DNA from: Sipunculus nudus
Taxonomy: Eukaryota; Annelida; Sipuncula; Golfingiida; Sipunculidae
Assembly (NCBI GenBank): GCA_026874595.1
Contig: CM049316.1
Span: 35,907,339 to 35,971,338 of the forward strand
Length of the DNA: 64,000 nt
Direction of reading: 5' to 3'
A model generated the notes under the pieces. That model saw only the letters and a program-made list of their open reading frames with translations. It did not search any database and was not told the DNA's origin. Of this stretch, positions 49,020-60,778 are shown piece after piece. The translations under genes were made by a program, and so were the position numbers. Positions within the stretch are counted from its first letter, which is position 1. Each line of letters starts with the position of its first letter.

Positions 49020-49274
49020 GCTGTGGGTACTATAGAAATTCTCGGCGGCCATGATAACTCAGGGTTCGTATCTGAGGACGGTTTCTGTCCTTTCTGTGAA
49101 TATTCTCCACGAGGCCACGTGCAGCGCTGGCTGGCGGCCCAACAGACTGGTGCAACCAAGGGTATCTATGGCAACCCACCTCGTCACAAAAAGAAAAGAA
49201 GGGACCTTGACGCCGAGCTGGACCGTCGATGGACAATGCTTTGGGCGGCGCGCGGAAGCACTCCGTTTTCATAA
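49020..49274 (+). CDS. unrecognised protein gene, last exon
   Basis: 255 nt including TAA at 49,272-49,274, entering in phase 0 after the acceptor tccttattttgcag. It joins the exon ending at 48,441 in frame to give a 392-residue protein. It encodes AVGTIEILGGHDNSGFVSED, then GFCPFCEYSPRGHVQRWLAA (a CxxC with a nearby His), the basic stretch RHKKKRRDLDAELDRRW and the end WAARGSTPFS. The basic stretch could be a nuclear localisation signal. A shadow frame on the other strand has no splice support. Confidence 0.8.
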   Translation, partial: AVGTIEILGGHDNSGFVSEDGFCPFCEYSPRGHVQRWLAAQQTGATKGIYGNPPRHKKKRRDLDAELDRRWTMLWAARGSTPFS

Positions 49275-49871
49275 ATAGTCCATTCTGATCTTTATTCTTT
49301 TTTATTATTCATACAAATAAGACAAGGCTCACACATCGTCCGATGTCCTGCCCGATGTGTCCCGATCTGATTTCGGCTGAACATCCGGGGCTAATCGGGG
49401 AACACCGTGGACACACATAGGGACACATCGGATCGACATCGGGGCAGCAGACTTACTAATCATGACACATCAGTTTGACATCGGCTATGTGTTAGCCATC
49501 CATAGTTCCTTATTTCCATTTGCCTAACACTGAGGATAATATATTTTCAGCGTCACTTTGCATCACAAGTTTAACCCACCACTCTGTAAGGACAAAGATA
49601 TTTTAGCATGATAGATGTATTTGTCTCTAAAATATGCTTAAACATGTTCGTTTAATTAGATGCAGGTGTAAAAAGTGATAATATCGCCATAAATAAACAG
49701 CGAACTCGGGTAGCGAAATTTATTTGTCTCTATTTGACGGGAGGACATTTACAATGCAGAGCGAGCGTCATTCAAATACCTGAACAATCGATTATTGGAC
49801 GATGCGGTTATTTAGAATCCTTAGGGGTGTCAAAATGGGGGGGGGGGGGGGGGGTATATAGCCCTCATTTA
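49275..49871. other. 3' flank with a CATCGG-rich palindromic cluster
   Basis: Between about 49,320 and 49,460 the words CCGATGT/ACATCGG recur in both orientations (cgtccgatgtcc, cccgatgtgtccc, acacatcggatcgacatcgg). This may be the end of an old DNA element or the 3' UTR of the preceding gene. A G-run follows at 49,837-49,854. Confidence 0.5.
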
Positions 49872-51171
49872 TAGCTCAGCTGACTATAAGTCATCTGAGC
49901 TATAGTCGTGGTCCATTGTCCGTCCGTCCGGATGTCCGTCCGTAAGATTGACACGTTTCAACACCATTGGACCTACGAATCTGAAATTAGGCATACTGTT
50001 AGATGTCCCCAAAATCTCCAACCATGCCGTAAATTGGGTCAATAGGACTCCGTTCCTTCCAGATATTAAGGAAAAACCCCAATTTTTTTATTAAAAATCT
50101 ATTTTCACACTTCAGGACTGCCTTATATCAAACCACTCATCTAGTTTTCTTCATATTTACCATAAATATTTCTCTATATAATTCCTATGTACATGCGAGA
50201 AATTAAATCAGTATTATATAATTTAAAAAAGTTATGGGCATAATGGACACAATGGACTTTGTAAAAAATCAGGATAAATATTTGGTCACTTAAGGAAAAA
50301 GTGTTTAAGCTAGAGAATTTTTTTCAGTAATTTAACTTTAATTAATCAAAATTTAATTGTATACCAAAAATCATATCAAAATCTGTTAAATATTTTTAAA
50401 TATTGGCAAAAATATAAAATTGGTACCTTAAATTTTGCACAAGTTTGACAATGGCACGTTTTTTTCTTGCAAGAACATTTGATTTCCTTTTCCAGTTGGT
50501 ACATATATAGATTTAATGTGTTAAATTCTGAAATTTGAAAGTAAAAGCTTAAAAATATTCTAGTTATTGAAGTTTTTCTGAGGCTCTAATGTATTTACAT
50601 TTTGAACCTCCAGACCAGCCATGTCTGGTCCCTACAGCCTTGTCTGGGTAAACGTGTTAGTGATGCAACACTGCTTTTACAAATGTAGAATCACATGTGG
50701 CAACCCTGCCCCCCCCCCCCTCCCCCACCCAACCAGATATGCTGCATTACTTACATTCTTTAACAGCTTGTATAGAGCTTTTCCAATCCTGAATCTTGCA
50801 AATTAAAAAAATATATTTTTAGAAAAAATAAATACATTTGTGTTCTGCAACAACTGCTTCCAAAACCTATCAGTTTTCTACTTTTCCATAATTATTTTGA
50901 TTAATTAAATGTGTATTTTTATACTCGCAAATCTCCACTTCCTTCCTCTGCAATTTACAACATCTGGTCATTCCCAATGGAATATTTTAGACACACATTC
51001 ATGTACGTATTTTAAATACTGATACTTCTATATTACTATTCCACATAACTACATGATTAATACAAAAAAATTACATCTGTCAAAATGAAATCTTACAGAC
51101 CTACATACAACAATGGTGATACAATTATATGTGTCACATTCAGCTGAGCGCCGTGACCCATGGGTCCCTTT
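49872..51171 (+). mobile_element. GCTCAGCTG-family element, copy 3
   Basis: Starts TAGCTCAGCTGACTATAAG, then a tccgtccgtccggatgtccg tract. It ends cagctgagcgccgtgacccatgggtcc. It is longer than copy 1 and its interior is different and AT-rich, so the family is defined mainly by its ends. Short frames inside are not credible genes. Confidence 0.62.
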
Positions 51172-52884
51172 TTTAACAGGGGTGGGGGTGGACAATAATG
51201 TTATCATCCCCTTGTTATTCAGAGAATAATATTTATAAATTGGAAATGAATTATATTAATAATTAGAATTTTAAGACTTTCGTTCCATTTCTGAGTTAAC
51301 TATGAAATATTACATATCAGAACCTGATTTAAAATTAACCTATATTGAAAACATACGTTATTTTCCTACCTTGAAAATAAATTGACGTCACTGAGAATCA
51401 TATTCAGCTATAAAAAATAGGCGTTAGTCACGTCAAACGAATCGAATCTGCATCACATCTGCATGGAGCAGCCTCGTGAAACAATAGAAACTGTTAAAAC
51501 ATTAACCAGACTAAACGCATATGTAAAGGACTGGGACTGTTGTTAAGGGGTAAACTTTTAAACATATATTGGTTCATCCAAAGCATCGATGAGACGATAA
51601 TTACACTAAATATATTCTTTAGTAATTAAAAATTGTTGTCAGAATTTATAACATATCTTTAGTTTATTCTTTATTTTCTTAATTCTTCGTTGATTTTTAT
51701 AGAAGTGTTATTATAAATACAGAATTATGCAAGAGTCAGCCGTTCATCTAGTTAGTCACATGATCATTCATCAAATCGTTGACAATAAAGGTTCTATCTA
51801 TTTTGTGTTATTCGTATTATTATTTTTTACAATCATCTATATCATATAAAATACATTTAAATTAAATAAAACCTGTATATGCATGATCATTCGTATGTAG
51901 GTATGTATGTTTGTGTGAATGAATTTACGAATGAATGTTTACAGTCAGTAAAATTGTGAAGATGTTGGACCAACACATAGCAATTTATAAGAGCGCAAAT
52001 GAAAGCAACTGAAACTGTTCCTAGTGTTCAACCCTTCCGCCAGAGGTCGTTTCTACTCGACCCGAATCTCTTCTGTTTGGGCGCTGTGGGACGGCCGGGA
52101 CCACTTGTCACAACTGTCAAATTGTAAAATAAAATTGGTTACATTTCAAGGGAACACATTCCATTTACATTCCACATGCGCATGCTTACAAAATATTACA
52201 TATTCCTTACCTCAAAAACACCCATGTTATGTATTTTGTCTTGAAACTTTTCTTATCCAAAATACCTGAACGGACTACATTGAGCGCTTCACTACATTTA
52301 TACCTACGCCGCAAGTGTATTTAGAAGCTCCGGTGCATTGACTCCTGAGTCGTACTGATGGAGTCCGAGTCTGCGCAATGTATTGGTGTTAAAGCAAGCT
52401 GACTTAACAGACAGACTGAATGTAAAACAAATTGTCTTCGGTAACATCAAATAGTTTCGTGAATAATTATAGTGTGCGAAACAAGCAACTTAATTTTTGT
52501 TGAATCACGCAGAGTTTCACGTTGAACCAGAATAAAATCTTTACTCATCCCCGTAAATTTCTTTCCTTAACAATTTGCAGGTTTAATCTGTCATTTTTAA
52601 GAGAATTCCGAATTCCCGTTAAAAAATATGATAAACTAGAATGACAATCAGAAGAGCACATTCCTTCGATGGCATTAAATTCTCAAAAAGGGGTTTCTTT
52701 TTAGAAAACAACTCTTTGTCGCCAATCGCACCAAACTTTAAAGAAATTGTCCGTATCCTTGTTCCACCGGTCCAGAGGTTTTCGTGGAAAATTTTGCGTT
52801 TAAATTTAGCGTTTTCCTGCTAAGAGACAACGGATAAAACCGTAAACTCTTTTCTGTATCCTTTTTGGCAGGTGCGAGATTAAT
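51172..52884. other. intergenic, no gene recognised
   Basis: AT-rich sequence. An open frame at 52,024-52,269 (81 codons) has no recognisable motif and no exon support. Confidence 0.55.
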
Positions 52885-52952
52885 AACAATAATATATAAT
52901 AAAACAATAATTAATAATGATTTAATTTTTATAACAAAAAATAATAATATTT

Positions 52953-52983
<31 letters not shown>

Positions 52984-53135
52984 TAATTGTTTGAGTAACA
53001 ATAATAATATATAATAATAATAATAATTAAATTAATAATAAAATAATAATAATATTAATGATTAAAATATTAATAATTATAATAATAATGATAATAAAAA
53101 TTATAATATGGTTAATAATAATCATATAATTAGAA
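52885..53135. repeat. (AAT/TAA)n imperfect trinucleotide array
   Basis: About 250 bp made almost entirely of AAT/TAA-type units with interruptions. Confidence 0.95.
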
Positions 53136-53289
53136 GACGATGGCGTGGTCACTGGCAGGGCGTTCTTCCGACTTCTACTTGGAAGGTACGGGCCCTATGG
53201 CCACCACTCTTTCTACAGATAGATTCACACCGTCAAACTATGTTTTCCTTTTATATTTTCGTGTTCTAATCAAACCCTGGTCTCACAAA

Positions 53290-53900
53290 ATATCGAATGC
53301 CCTCATAGGACGCGCACACACTAAAAGCCTAGTTAGGGTTGTACCGCTAGAAGTAGTAGTAATAGTCGTGGTAGAAGTAGTAGCAGTAGTAGTTGTAGTA
53401 ACACTTATAATAATAAGAAGAAGAACAACACAGCAAAATAAAAACGAGTGAAAATGATGACGAAGGTAAAGATAAAGGAGAACCGATAAACACAGCTAAA
53501 CAAAACCTTGATTTCGCAAAAATATCAATAATAATAATAAAAAGAAGAAGAAAATAAAGAAGAAGAACAAGAAGAACAACAACAAAAAGGAGTAAAAAAA
53601 AAGAAGAGAGAAATGATGACGAAAATGATGACAACGGTGTAGATACAGCAAAAACAATAAATACAGGCAAACAAAAATGAAACAAAACATTTTCTCCAAA
53701 AATATCGAAACCGTTCATGGGATGCACACACACTATAACCCCGATTATCGGTGTACCGCTTAAAGTAGTAGTTACAGTGGTGGTAGTAGAAGTAGTAGTA
53801 GTAAATTGTGGTAGTATTTGTAAAAGTATTCGTAGTAGTAACAGCAGTAGTAGTAGTTGTATTAGTAGTAATAATGATAAAAAGAAGACGAAAAAGAGAA
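53290..53900. repeat. trinucleotide-rich tandem duplication
   Basis: Two blocks of about 420-bp period. Each has cgaa..ccctcat/gttcat, then acgcgcacacacta, then ggtgtaccgct and (GTA)n/(AGT)n runs (53,347-53,400 and 53,765-53,870), with AAG/AAC-rich runs and aatgatgacgaa between. The open frames across it are low-complexity translation of the repeats. Confidence 0.85.
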
Positions 53901-53999
53901 CAGCAAGTACGAGTTTACGAAATTACAGGCGGCGCCGTGCACCTTTCTTGTTCAAGACCTTTTGTGTGAATTATAACTAAACATGATAACTTCTGAAAC

Positions 54000-55096
54000 G
54001 TAGTTTTAGCCCGTAACTCATTCAATATAGGTCAAACTGGTCCCATTTACAGAGAGTCTTATATATGACCTGTCAGTATGTCAAGCTTTACCTCTAAGGC
54101 ACTATGGATATGATTTGTGCTCTGCTGTATAAGTTAAGACGAATGGCTGTTATACGTCATCCTCAAAACTGCAACTAAAAATAGTTGTTGGTGGTCCCCT
54201 GATCTTCTGCAGAGGTTAAGGTTCTTCAAAGCATACATAATTCCATGACATTCCAATTTAACAGGTGTTGAGAGATTTTGCCTTTTTATCATTTTTACTG
54301 ACAACCTTCTATGGTTCTGAGTTGTCTCGTCCGAAGACGCTCTGTTGCTCTACATCAACGTCTTGAGAATGACCCTTTTGGAAAGGCTGTGAAAGGTTCC
54401 ATATTGGAGACCTCTGTTGATTCGTATAAATGACTTTTTAGGCGGTGTCAACATAAAATAATAACCTTTTCGTTGTCTTTGGGTGTTTTATGAAACGTCT
54501 GAAAGGTTGTAGGACCAATGTGATGTTCAATTGAATTGCAAATGCTAAATTTGCCCTGATGTTATTTAGAGAAGAAGTCGTCATGATCACATGAAACGTC
54601 CCACAGTCCTTTGCAACTGACACTAGACTAGGATCCCTCTCTGATATCAACGTATATCAACGTCCGGTCGCAAAAAGTTAATCAAGTTTGTTATGTTTAA
54701 ATCAGGCTTACCAGTTCGTTCGGGAATATTTTTTTATCAAAACATTCAGGTATTAACTTTTTAATGTTGCCAGAAAGACTCATTTACTACCAAAGACACG
54801 AACGGATGTATTTTGATGCCCTTTTTATAGTTTTTTTTTTATCTTCTACCATTTCATCATTACACGTTCTCAGTGCACAGTGTCACAGTTACGGATTTCG
54901 CAACAAGGATTGGAGGTGCCCAAACACACGTCCGCACCGTACCTCAGAGGATATAGGTCACAGAGACTATAGTTTGAATTTTAAAGGAGGACCTATAAGA
55001 CCTATAACGGTTTGTGCCCTGTTAATGGCCTGAAGGACAGACAGGCCGCGGACAGGCCCATTTCCACTTCCCCGATGACTTTCAGTCAGTTGCGCT
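54000..55096 (-). mobile_element. degenerate GCTCAGCTG-family element, copy 4 (minus)
   Basis: The right end gatgactttcagtcagttgc, then gctaa, matches the family 5' end in reverse, preceded by aggacagacaggc. The interior phrase ggatataggtcacagagact matches ggatatgggtaacagagaac of copy 2. The left limit is not visible. Confidence 0.42.
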
Positions 55097-58000
55097 AATA
55101 AGCAACCTCTCTTTTAACTACTTCGGTGCCTTTGGTGCAAAATCATTGCTTTCCGGAAAGATTTGAAATCTGCATAAACGCATTCAAGGTAGATGTCGTA
55201 CTTAGCTTCGTAGGTGCGGCAGTTTTCTGTAACGTTATCATTAAAAGACCATTTATCAGGTTTACGTAGTCCTTCCGTGTTGTTGGGCACATATGAATCG
55301 GATGTTCAACAATTTTTCAATATGGCGGTTTTCGCAGTGCACGAAACTGGCTCGGCCTCCAGCGAAGAGGCCACGGAGTAACACATATTCTGATGCCTTC
55401 TAAATTGATTGGCCTAAGGAGATTTATCCGGCCCCACGCAAATTCTGATGAGTCGGGAATGAAAAAAAAAAATTGTTGGAAATTACCGCCTCCTTTTTTT
55501 TAAATGCTAGCTTAACTAAGTTTATGTACATCTGCAGAATTCCATTCCAGTTCCATTCATGGATACTACGGTATTCGTCAATCTGAGTGATTTTGGATTT
55601 GCAAGTCTCAGTTTAATTATAACTTAGACTGAATGAGGAATAAAACTGGATTCCTTGGCATGCAGCAGCACATTAATATTATGATTTTGACGGCTTACTA
55701 ACAACGCATCAATGTTTGTGAGCCACAAACGGCTGTGGGGCAAAGTCTTCCCATTATGCCGGCAGAGCACTAACCTTGGTTAGGGGCCGACCGTAAGAAA
55801 TGTAATCGATACTCGCCTGAGATGCGAATCCAGCGGGTTTGAGTCCTGTGCGTACACTTATACCACGGAACAAATCAACTGCGAGAATACGTTGTAATAT
55901 CCTATGATATTATTTTAATTATCTTGACTTTTACCTCTTTATTGGAGTTAGACATTTGGCCATATCTACAAGGTCTCGATTATGTGAAACACATTATCAT
56001 TGTAATCTGCCTTGGTTCCTGGAGTTCGAAATAAACTCTATATCAAGCAGTTCGGTACAGGTCAAGTGTTCAGCGCTAATTTAGCGGCCAGGAAGTTACT
56101 TTGATCTGGCGTTTATATGCGGTGAAATAAATCATGGCATAAATATCACTAGCATAAATCATGTTCCCTGCCGTTTGGCGGCCGATTTTATTACTTTCCG
56201 ATATAAACCTTGATGGACAGTGTATCAGCTTTTCATGGCATTCAGGGGAAGAGTTCAAAACAAATCTGCGTCAATCTATAACAGCCGTGAGATTTGAATC
56301 AGGTAAGTATGTTTTAGTTACACACAAGTTAGCAATAATCAAGATCTTATGAAACCCGATAGTTCGAAAAAGTATTTTTATGATATATACATATCAATTA
56401 TAAGGAACATTTCGTATTCATTTTTTTCAAACTTTTTCTACCATATTGGCATCCATTTTACGCTTTCTATTTGAATGTCCAACCAGACGCCAGAGGCAGG
56501 CAAAGTCATGGGAGATAATATTCTGAGAAAAAAAATCTGCATATTTTCATGTGTACTCTAACATGAAGGCTATTTATTGAACATAGGCTATATGCAGTTT
56601 TGATACATCCTTTGACGCAACTTAAGAAATTGATAGTTATGAATAGCAAATTATGTCTTAACTTATTATGTATGCTTAAAACAAGTTTTTGTTTATGATT
56701 TAGTTAAACGTCTGAGAAAATAGCATTATTACTAACCATAGTTATGGTAATCACGTAACTGTGTTCGCGGTTTATTTTCATGGTCACTCGAACACGGGTT
56801 TTGGCGACAAACAGTATAACAGTAAATTAGCGGCCAAGCAAACTGTAAACTGTAATGATCAAGTGTGTCGATGGCGTGATCAGCTGTACAATGTTCGATA
56901 TAAATCACATCAGTGACCTCAAATGGTCTTACTTAGAGAAAATATATCTATCATTGTGTTTTCCCCACTATTATTTAGGCTATAACCCCCGAACTGGTGT
57001 TGCGTACTTCCATTTATTGCACCAGTCTAACTGTATAAACGATAAGCCCATACCATTTTAAAAATTTAGAGCCGCCCCTGCGTGTGGTTTGGCAAAGCAA
57101 AGGAAGAATATTAGGAGAGATGAAATCGAAAAACCTAAAGTATAATGACAAATGTTGAAATTGCAACAAATGGGAAAAATATTGATATTCTGGTATTTGT
57201 ACAATATATTAAGAAAGATTTAGACATTTTTGAAAAAAAATCACCAAGGTTGAGACAGAAAACGGATCTACCATTGTACTATTTTCGATCAAAAATACTT
57301 TCTACAATTTTTAATTAATTTCGCGAATTGAGCAATGGACGCATGGCTTTTAGATATGCTCCGTATCTAATACCGCTTTTTTCAAAATGTCCCTTGTTCT
57401 ATATCACATTAACTATTAAATAATAACGCCATTCAAATTGAGGTATATTTTAGTTCGACGACAGGCCGGAAATTATGTCATGTCTTGTCTAGAGTCAGCG
57501 ATATATTAATGATTAATAATCCCTCGAGGGGCCAGTGCCACCAAAGTTACATGATGACCCATTTATCATATATTATAAAATACATCCTATCAGTGACAAC
57601 AGGACACCTGATGCGCGTAATCACTTTGTCACGCGGGTCGGGACTTTGATATCATAACATCATCACTGTTTTTAACGATTATATCCGTGGCAGACCTTGA
57701 CTTGGAGCCCGACCTGTCTATATATTCAGTATTCATGTTATGATTACGCGAGGATCAAACGAACTTGTACTGCACGGGCGGAGGGCGGACCTGGTAAACA
57801 TCGAGACAGAAGGGACAAGTTGCCACCTAATTGAGTTCTTAGTTCCTGAAGGACCGCGGCGGTGGACATCTATGTTACAAACTACAGTCGGCTTTACCCG
57901 ACATATACCACACAGGCTAACAGAGAAAATACCCGGCAAAAATTCATTTAGAATATGTTTATCACGGTTATTCATATTTGCTTACGGCCCTGCTTGTGAT

Positions 58001-58261
58001 TTTCACAACAAATTGCTATTGTGGTCAGCACGGGGGACCAATACACGATACGTGAGGGTTTGAACACGGATTTTGCCTCCGTCGAGGCCCTTATGATTTA
58101 TTCACCCTGCGCAGCCGGTGGGAAAATCAGCGAAGTTTGGTTCATTTGTTCCTGACTGGTTCTCGGTTCGAGGATATACGTTGGTGTGAGGGGTCAACTG
58201 GGGTCAGCGAGCTTTTAGACACGTCCGAGGACTTGACGGCTCCTTCAGAATCAACATCTAA
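55097..58261. other. intergenic or upstream region, no gene recognised
   Basis: Mixed composition. From about 57,600 onwards CpG becomes more frequent, which would fit an upstream region of the LRR gene. The frame at 57,740-58,063 (107 codons) has no recognisable domain or splice context. Confidence 0.5.
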
Positions 58262-58375
58262 GATAGATCCCCGCTTGATAAAGCAGCGCAGTTTGTTTGG
58301 ACGACTCGAGGTGCCAGCTATAACCGTGATTATAGAGTCCTGACTCTCCGCAAAGTCAAAGAGCAGACCAACGCC
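58262..58375 (+). promoter_or_regulatory. presumed 5' UTR before the LRR gene start codon
   Basis: The stretch from an in-frame TAA (58,259-58,261) to the ATG at 58,376 contains no other in-frame ATG, so 58,376 is the first possible start in this frame. The sequence just upstream is ccaacgccATGt, a reasonable Kozak context. The transcription start was not located. Confidence 0.45.
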
Positions 58376-58383
58376 ATGTCCGT
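58376..58383 (+). CDS. LRR gene, first coding exon (8 coding bases)
   Basis: ATG TCC GT followed by the consensus donor gtaagttt. Joined to the acceptor at 63,395 it reads MSVLRQDSSVADIQEASMAG in frame with the LRR exon. The phase match, strong donor, upstream in-frame stop and Kozak-like context support it. An alternative is that translation starts at the ATG at 63,439 within the second exon (MAGFDFKVQHL). Confidence 0.55.
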
Positions 58384-59254
58384 GTAAGTTTTTTATTTAT
58401 TTTATTCCGCTACAATGCTTGTACTAAGTTGTAGAACTCCCCCCCCCCCCCCAAGTGTCAATTAATATAGGCCAGGGACGGATTAAACGCGACGAGGAAC
58501 GCAACGAGAGGGATTCCGAAAACCCTCTCCCCTGTAAGTATTTTTTGTCCGGGAATGTATATTTCGATGATACCAAAATACCTCACTTATAGTCTTAAGC
58601 TGTCGTGTTTGTTTTGTTGTTCTTGTACAATGTATTTGTAATTTTGCATGTGACTGCATGTAAAATGTATTTGCCAAATAGTACACTGATTTTAAAAAAA
58701 ATATATAGCCTGACTGTCTACAATTTTTTTTTACCTTAATAATAGATATTGGATGTTGCAAGTGATTTTCTACCCTCACAGTATGTTGCGTACATTGACC
58801 CTTGGTTAAAGTTTTGTGACATTTTACTCTACAATAAACAGGGAATTAATTACATCAGCTTGCGGTTTTGTAATAAAACATAAATTGATACTGTTTGAAG
58901 TATACCTAGGGTTCACCGATGGTGCTTATATTTTGCCATATTCAGAGTTTAAAATGAAGTATAATTCATTTTACCCTTTTATAGAATATTCAATAACGGG
59001 AACTACCCCGCCCCCTCAGCCAACCATGGATATCGGGGTTTAACCTAGCACCATCTCGGCCCTCTAACAACATAGTCTCAAAGCAGCGTCAATTAAAGGC
59101 CAACCAACCTGCTTAGTCGTACATTCACGGCTAGGTTTAACCTCCTGCAGGGAGAAATTGTCTTTTTATAGCGATTTCTCCAATTTTAAGATTATATCTT
59201 ATTAAATAGAAGTGTGGACATTTTAGGGTATAAGTCCTCTGGTTTAAACGATAA

Positions 59255-59290
59255 CCCCCCCCCCCCCCCCAAAAAAAAAAAAAAAAAAAA
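59255..59290. repeat. poly-C then poly-A tract
   Basis: Sixteen C followed by twenty A, then tcctggacctgtccctg. Same form as 5264-5304 and 33,480-33,497. Confidence 0.9.
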
Positions 59291-60736
59291 TCCTGGACCT
59301 GTCCCTGTAGGTAGACACAAGCATGATAGGTCAATGAATGCAAATACATGTATAACGCCAGGATGATAACGTTTGTGTGAAGACTCGCGTCAGCCGGGTC
59401 CTATCGTATAACACTAAACGTGTTTACTGCTGTAACGTATGGTGTGTGTTGGTAAACGCAGCAATGGTTACTTGTGGAGTGTAGTCGGAGGCGTCTTTCC
59501 GTTTTGAGCTTCAGTTGCAGTTGCCTTTATAATATTTGCAAAGCCGAGTCCCGGTAGGTTGAAATACATGTGAGACTCCAATAAGTATTAGCTAATGTTT
59601 AATATAATGTGAACTGACACAAAAACACACAATCTGATTATTGTGTTCTATGATTATATGTTAAATATTGTTTATATTGTTTTCATTCACAAATAGATAC
59701 TTTTTTAAATAGTATCTAACTGAATATTGGGAATGGCATTAGGAATTTAAACATACTTACTGAAATAACAAATATATATATATGTGTGTCTGTACTGTGT
59801 GTTTTCCCATACGGTAGTCGTTGTATTAAATTTGTCACATGCACGGCCTTTTTGTAGTAAACCAGTGTTCGTTATTTTAATAATTCATAAATTAACCTTG
59901 TAGAAAAATGCATGCCATACACTCACAGTTATGGCTAAATAACAGAGTAGCCAGAATATATGAAAATGAAATTACATTGAAGAATTGAAGAGCTAGAATA
60001 TACGTTTACCACTACTTTACCGTTCATCCTGATGGCACAGAATCACCAAGGAAAACCCAATAGCCTATACACCGAAACCCCTCTTCGATTCAGCCAACAA
60101 TGGCAAGGTGTACCCATGTACACTGTCCTCGAGTGTACACGTTACATATTTTCTCAATCAAATTATCAGCTCCGCTGCGGACAATGGTTATATTATAACA
60201 CAGCGACTTCTTGTTGATTCACTTTGTGCCGGACGTGCCGAGGACGCCATCTTGGCTTCCGTACGCGACACCCGAGAAGGTGTGACCATCTGATAATCGA
60301 CCTGCTAGTGTACATATATTCAATTACTGTCCCTTACTCTTCTGGCGTGTTAAACTGGTCTACTTGGTGGTCAGCAGTGACGATACATGCAGTCAGGAGC
60401 AAGAACGGCCAGCTATTTCGTAAGTCTTAAATAACATATATGGGATATAAAATTTGACATTTATTCTCTTAATCTGAATCAATATTTTGGGATATTCTCT
60501 CTGGGCGATATTCTTTCAAAAATCATTAACGGTAAGCCATTTTGCAAAAGTTAAAGACATATGGGAGATAGAATTTTTATATTTTTTCTCTTTGAATGGA
60601 ATAAAAATATTCAGTGGCGTCAATTTTTCTTCCAGGGTGGGGGGGGGATGACTTTGTTTATATATACACACAAACATATACATGTATATATATATACCTT
60701 TTTCAGCGCCTCTGAGTGACATTCAGATATAGCAGG

Positions 60737-60778
60737 TATATATATATATATATAACATATATATATAATTATTATATA
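60737..60778. repeat. imperfect (TA)n microsatellite
   Basis: TA units with short interruptions. Confidence 0.9.

Noticed and set aside
52024-52269. 81-codon frame as a gene
   Set aside because: No motif, no regulatory context and no splice sites of quality.
53347-53733. 128-codon minus-strand frame rich in Phe, Leu, Ser and Tyr
   Set aside because: It is low-complexity translation of trinucleotide repeats with no splice or start support.
55741-55860. tRNA gene (ggcagagcac and gggtttgagtcc boxes)
   Set aside because: The boxes are weak and no acceptor or anticodon stem can be formed; at most it is very old SINE debris.
57740-58063. 107-codon frame upstream of the LRR gene
   Set aside because: No known motif, no splice or start context, and a CpG-rich region easily gives chance open frames.
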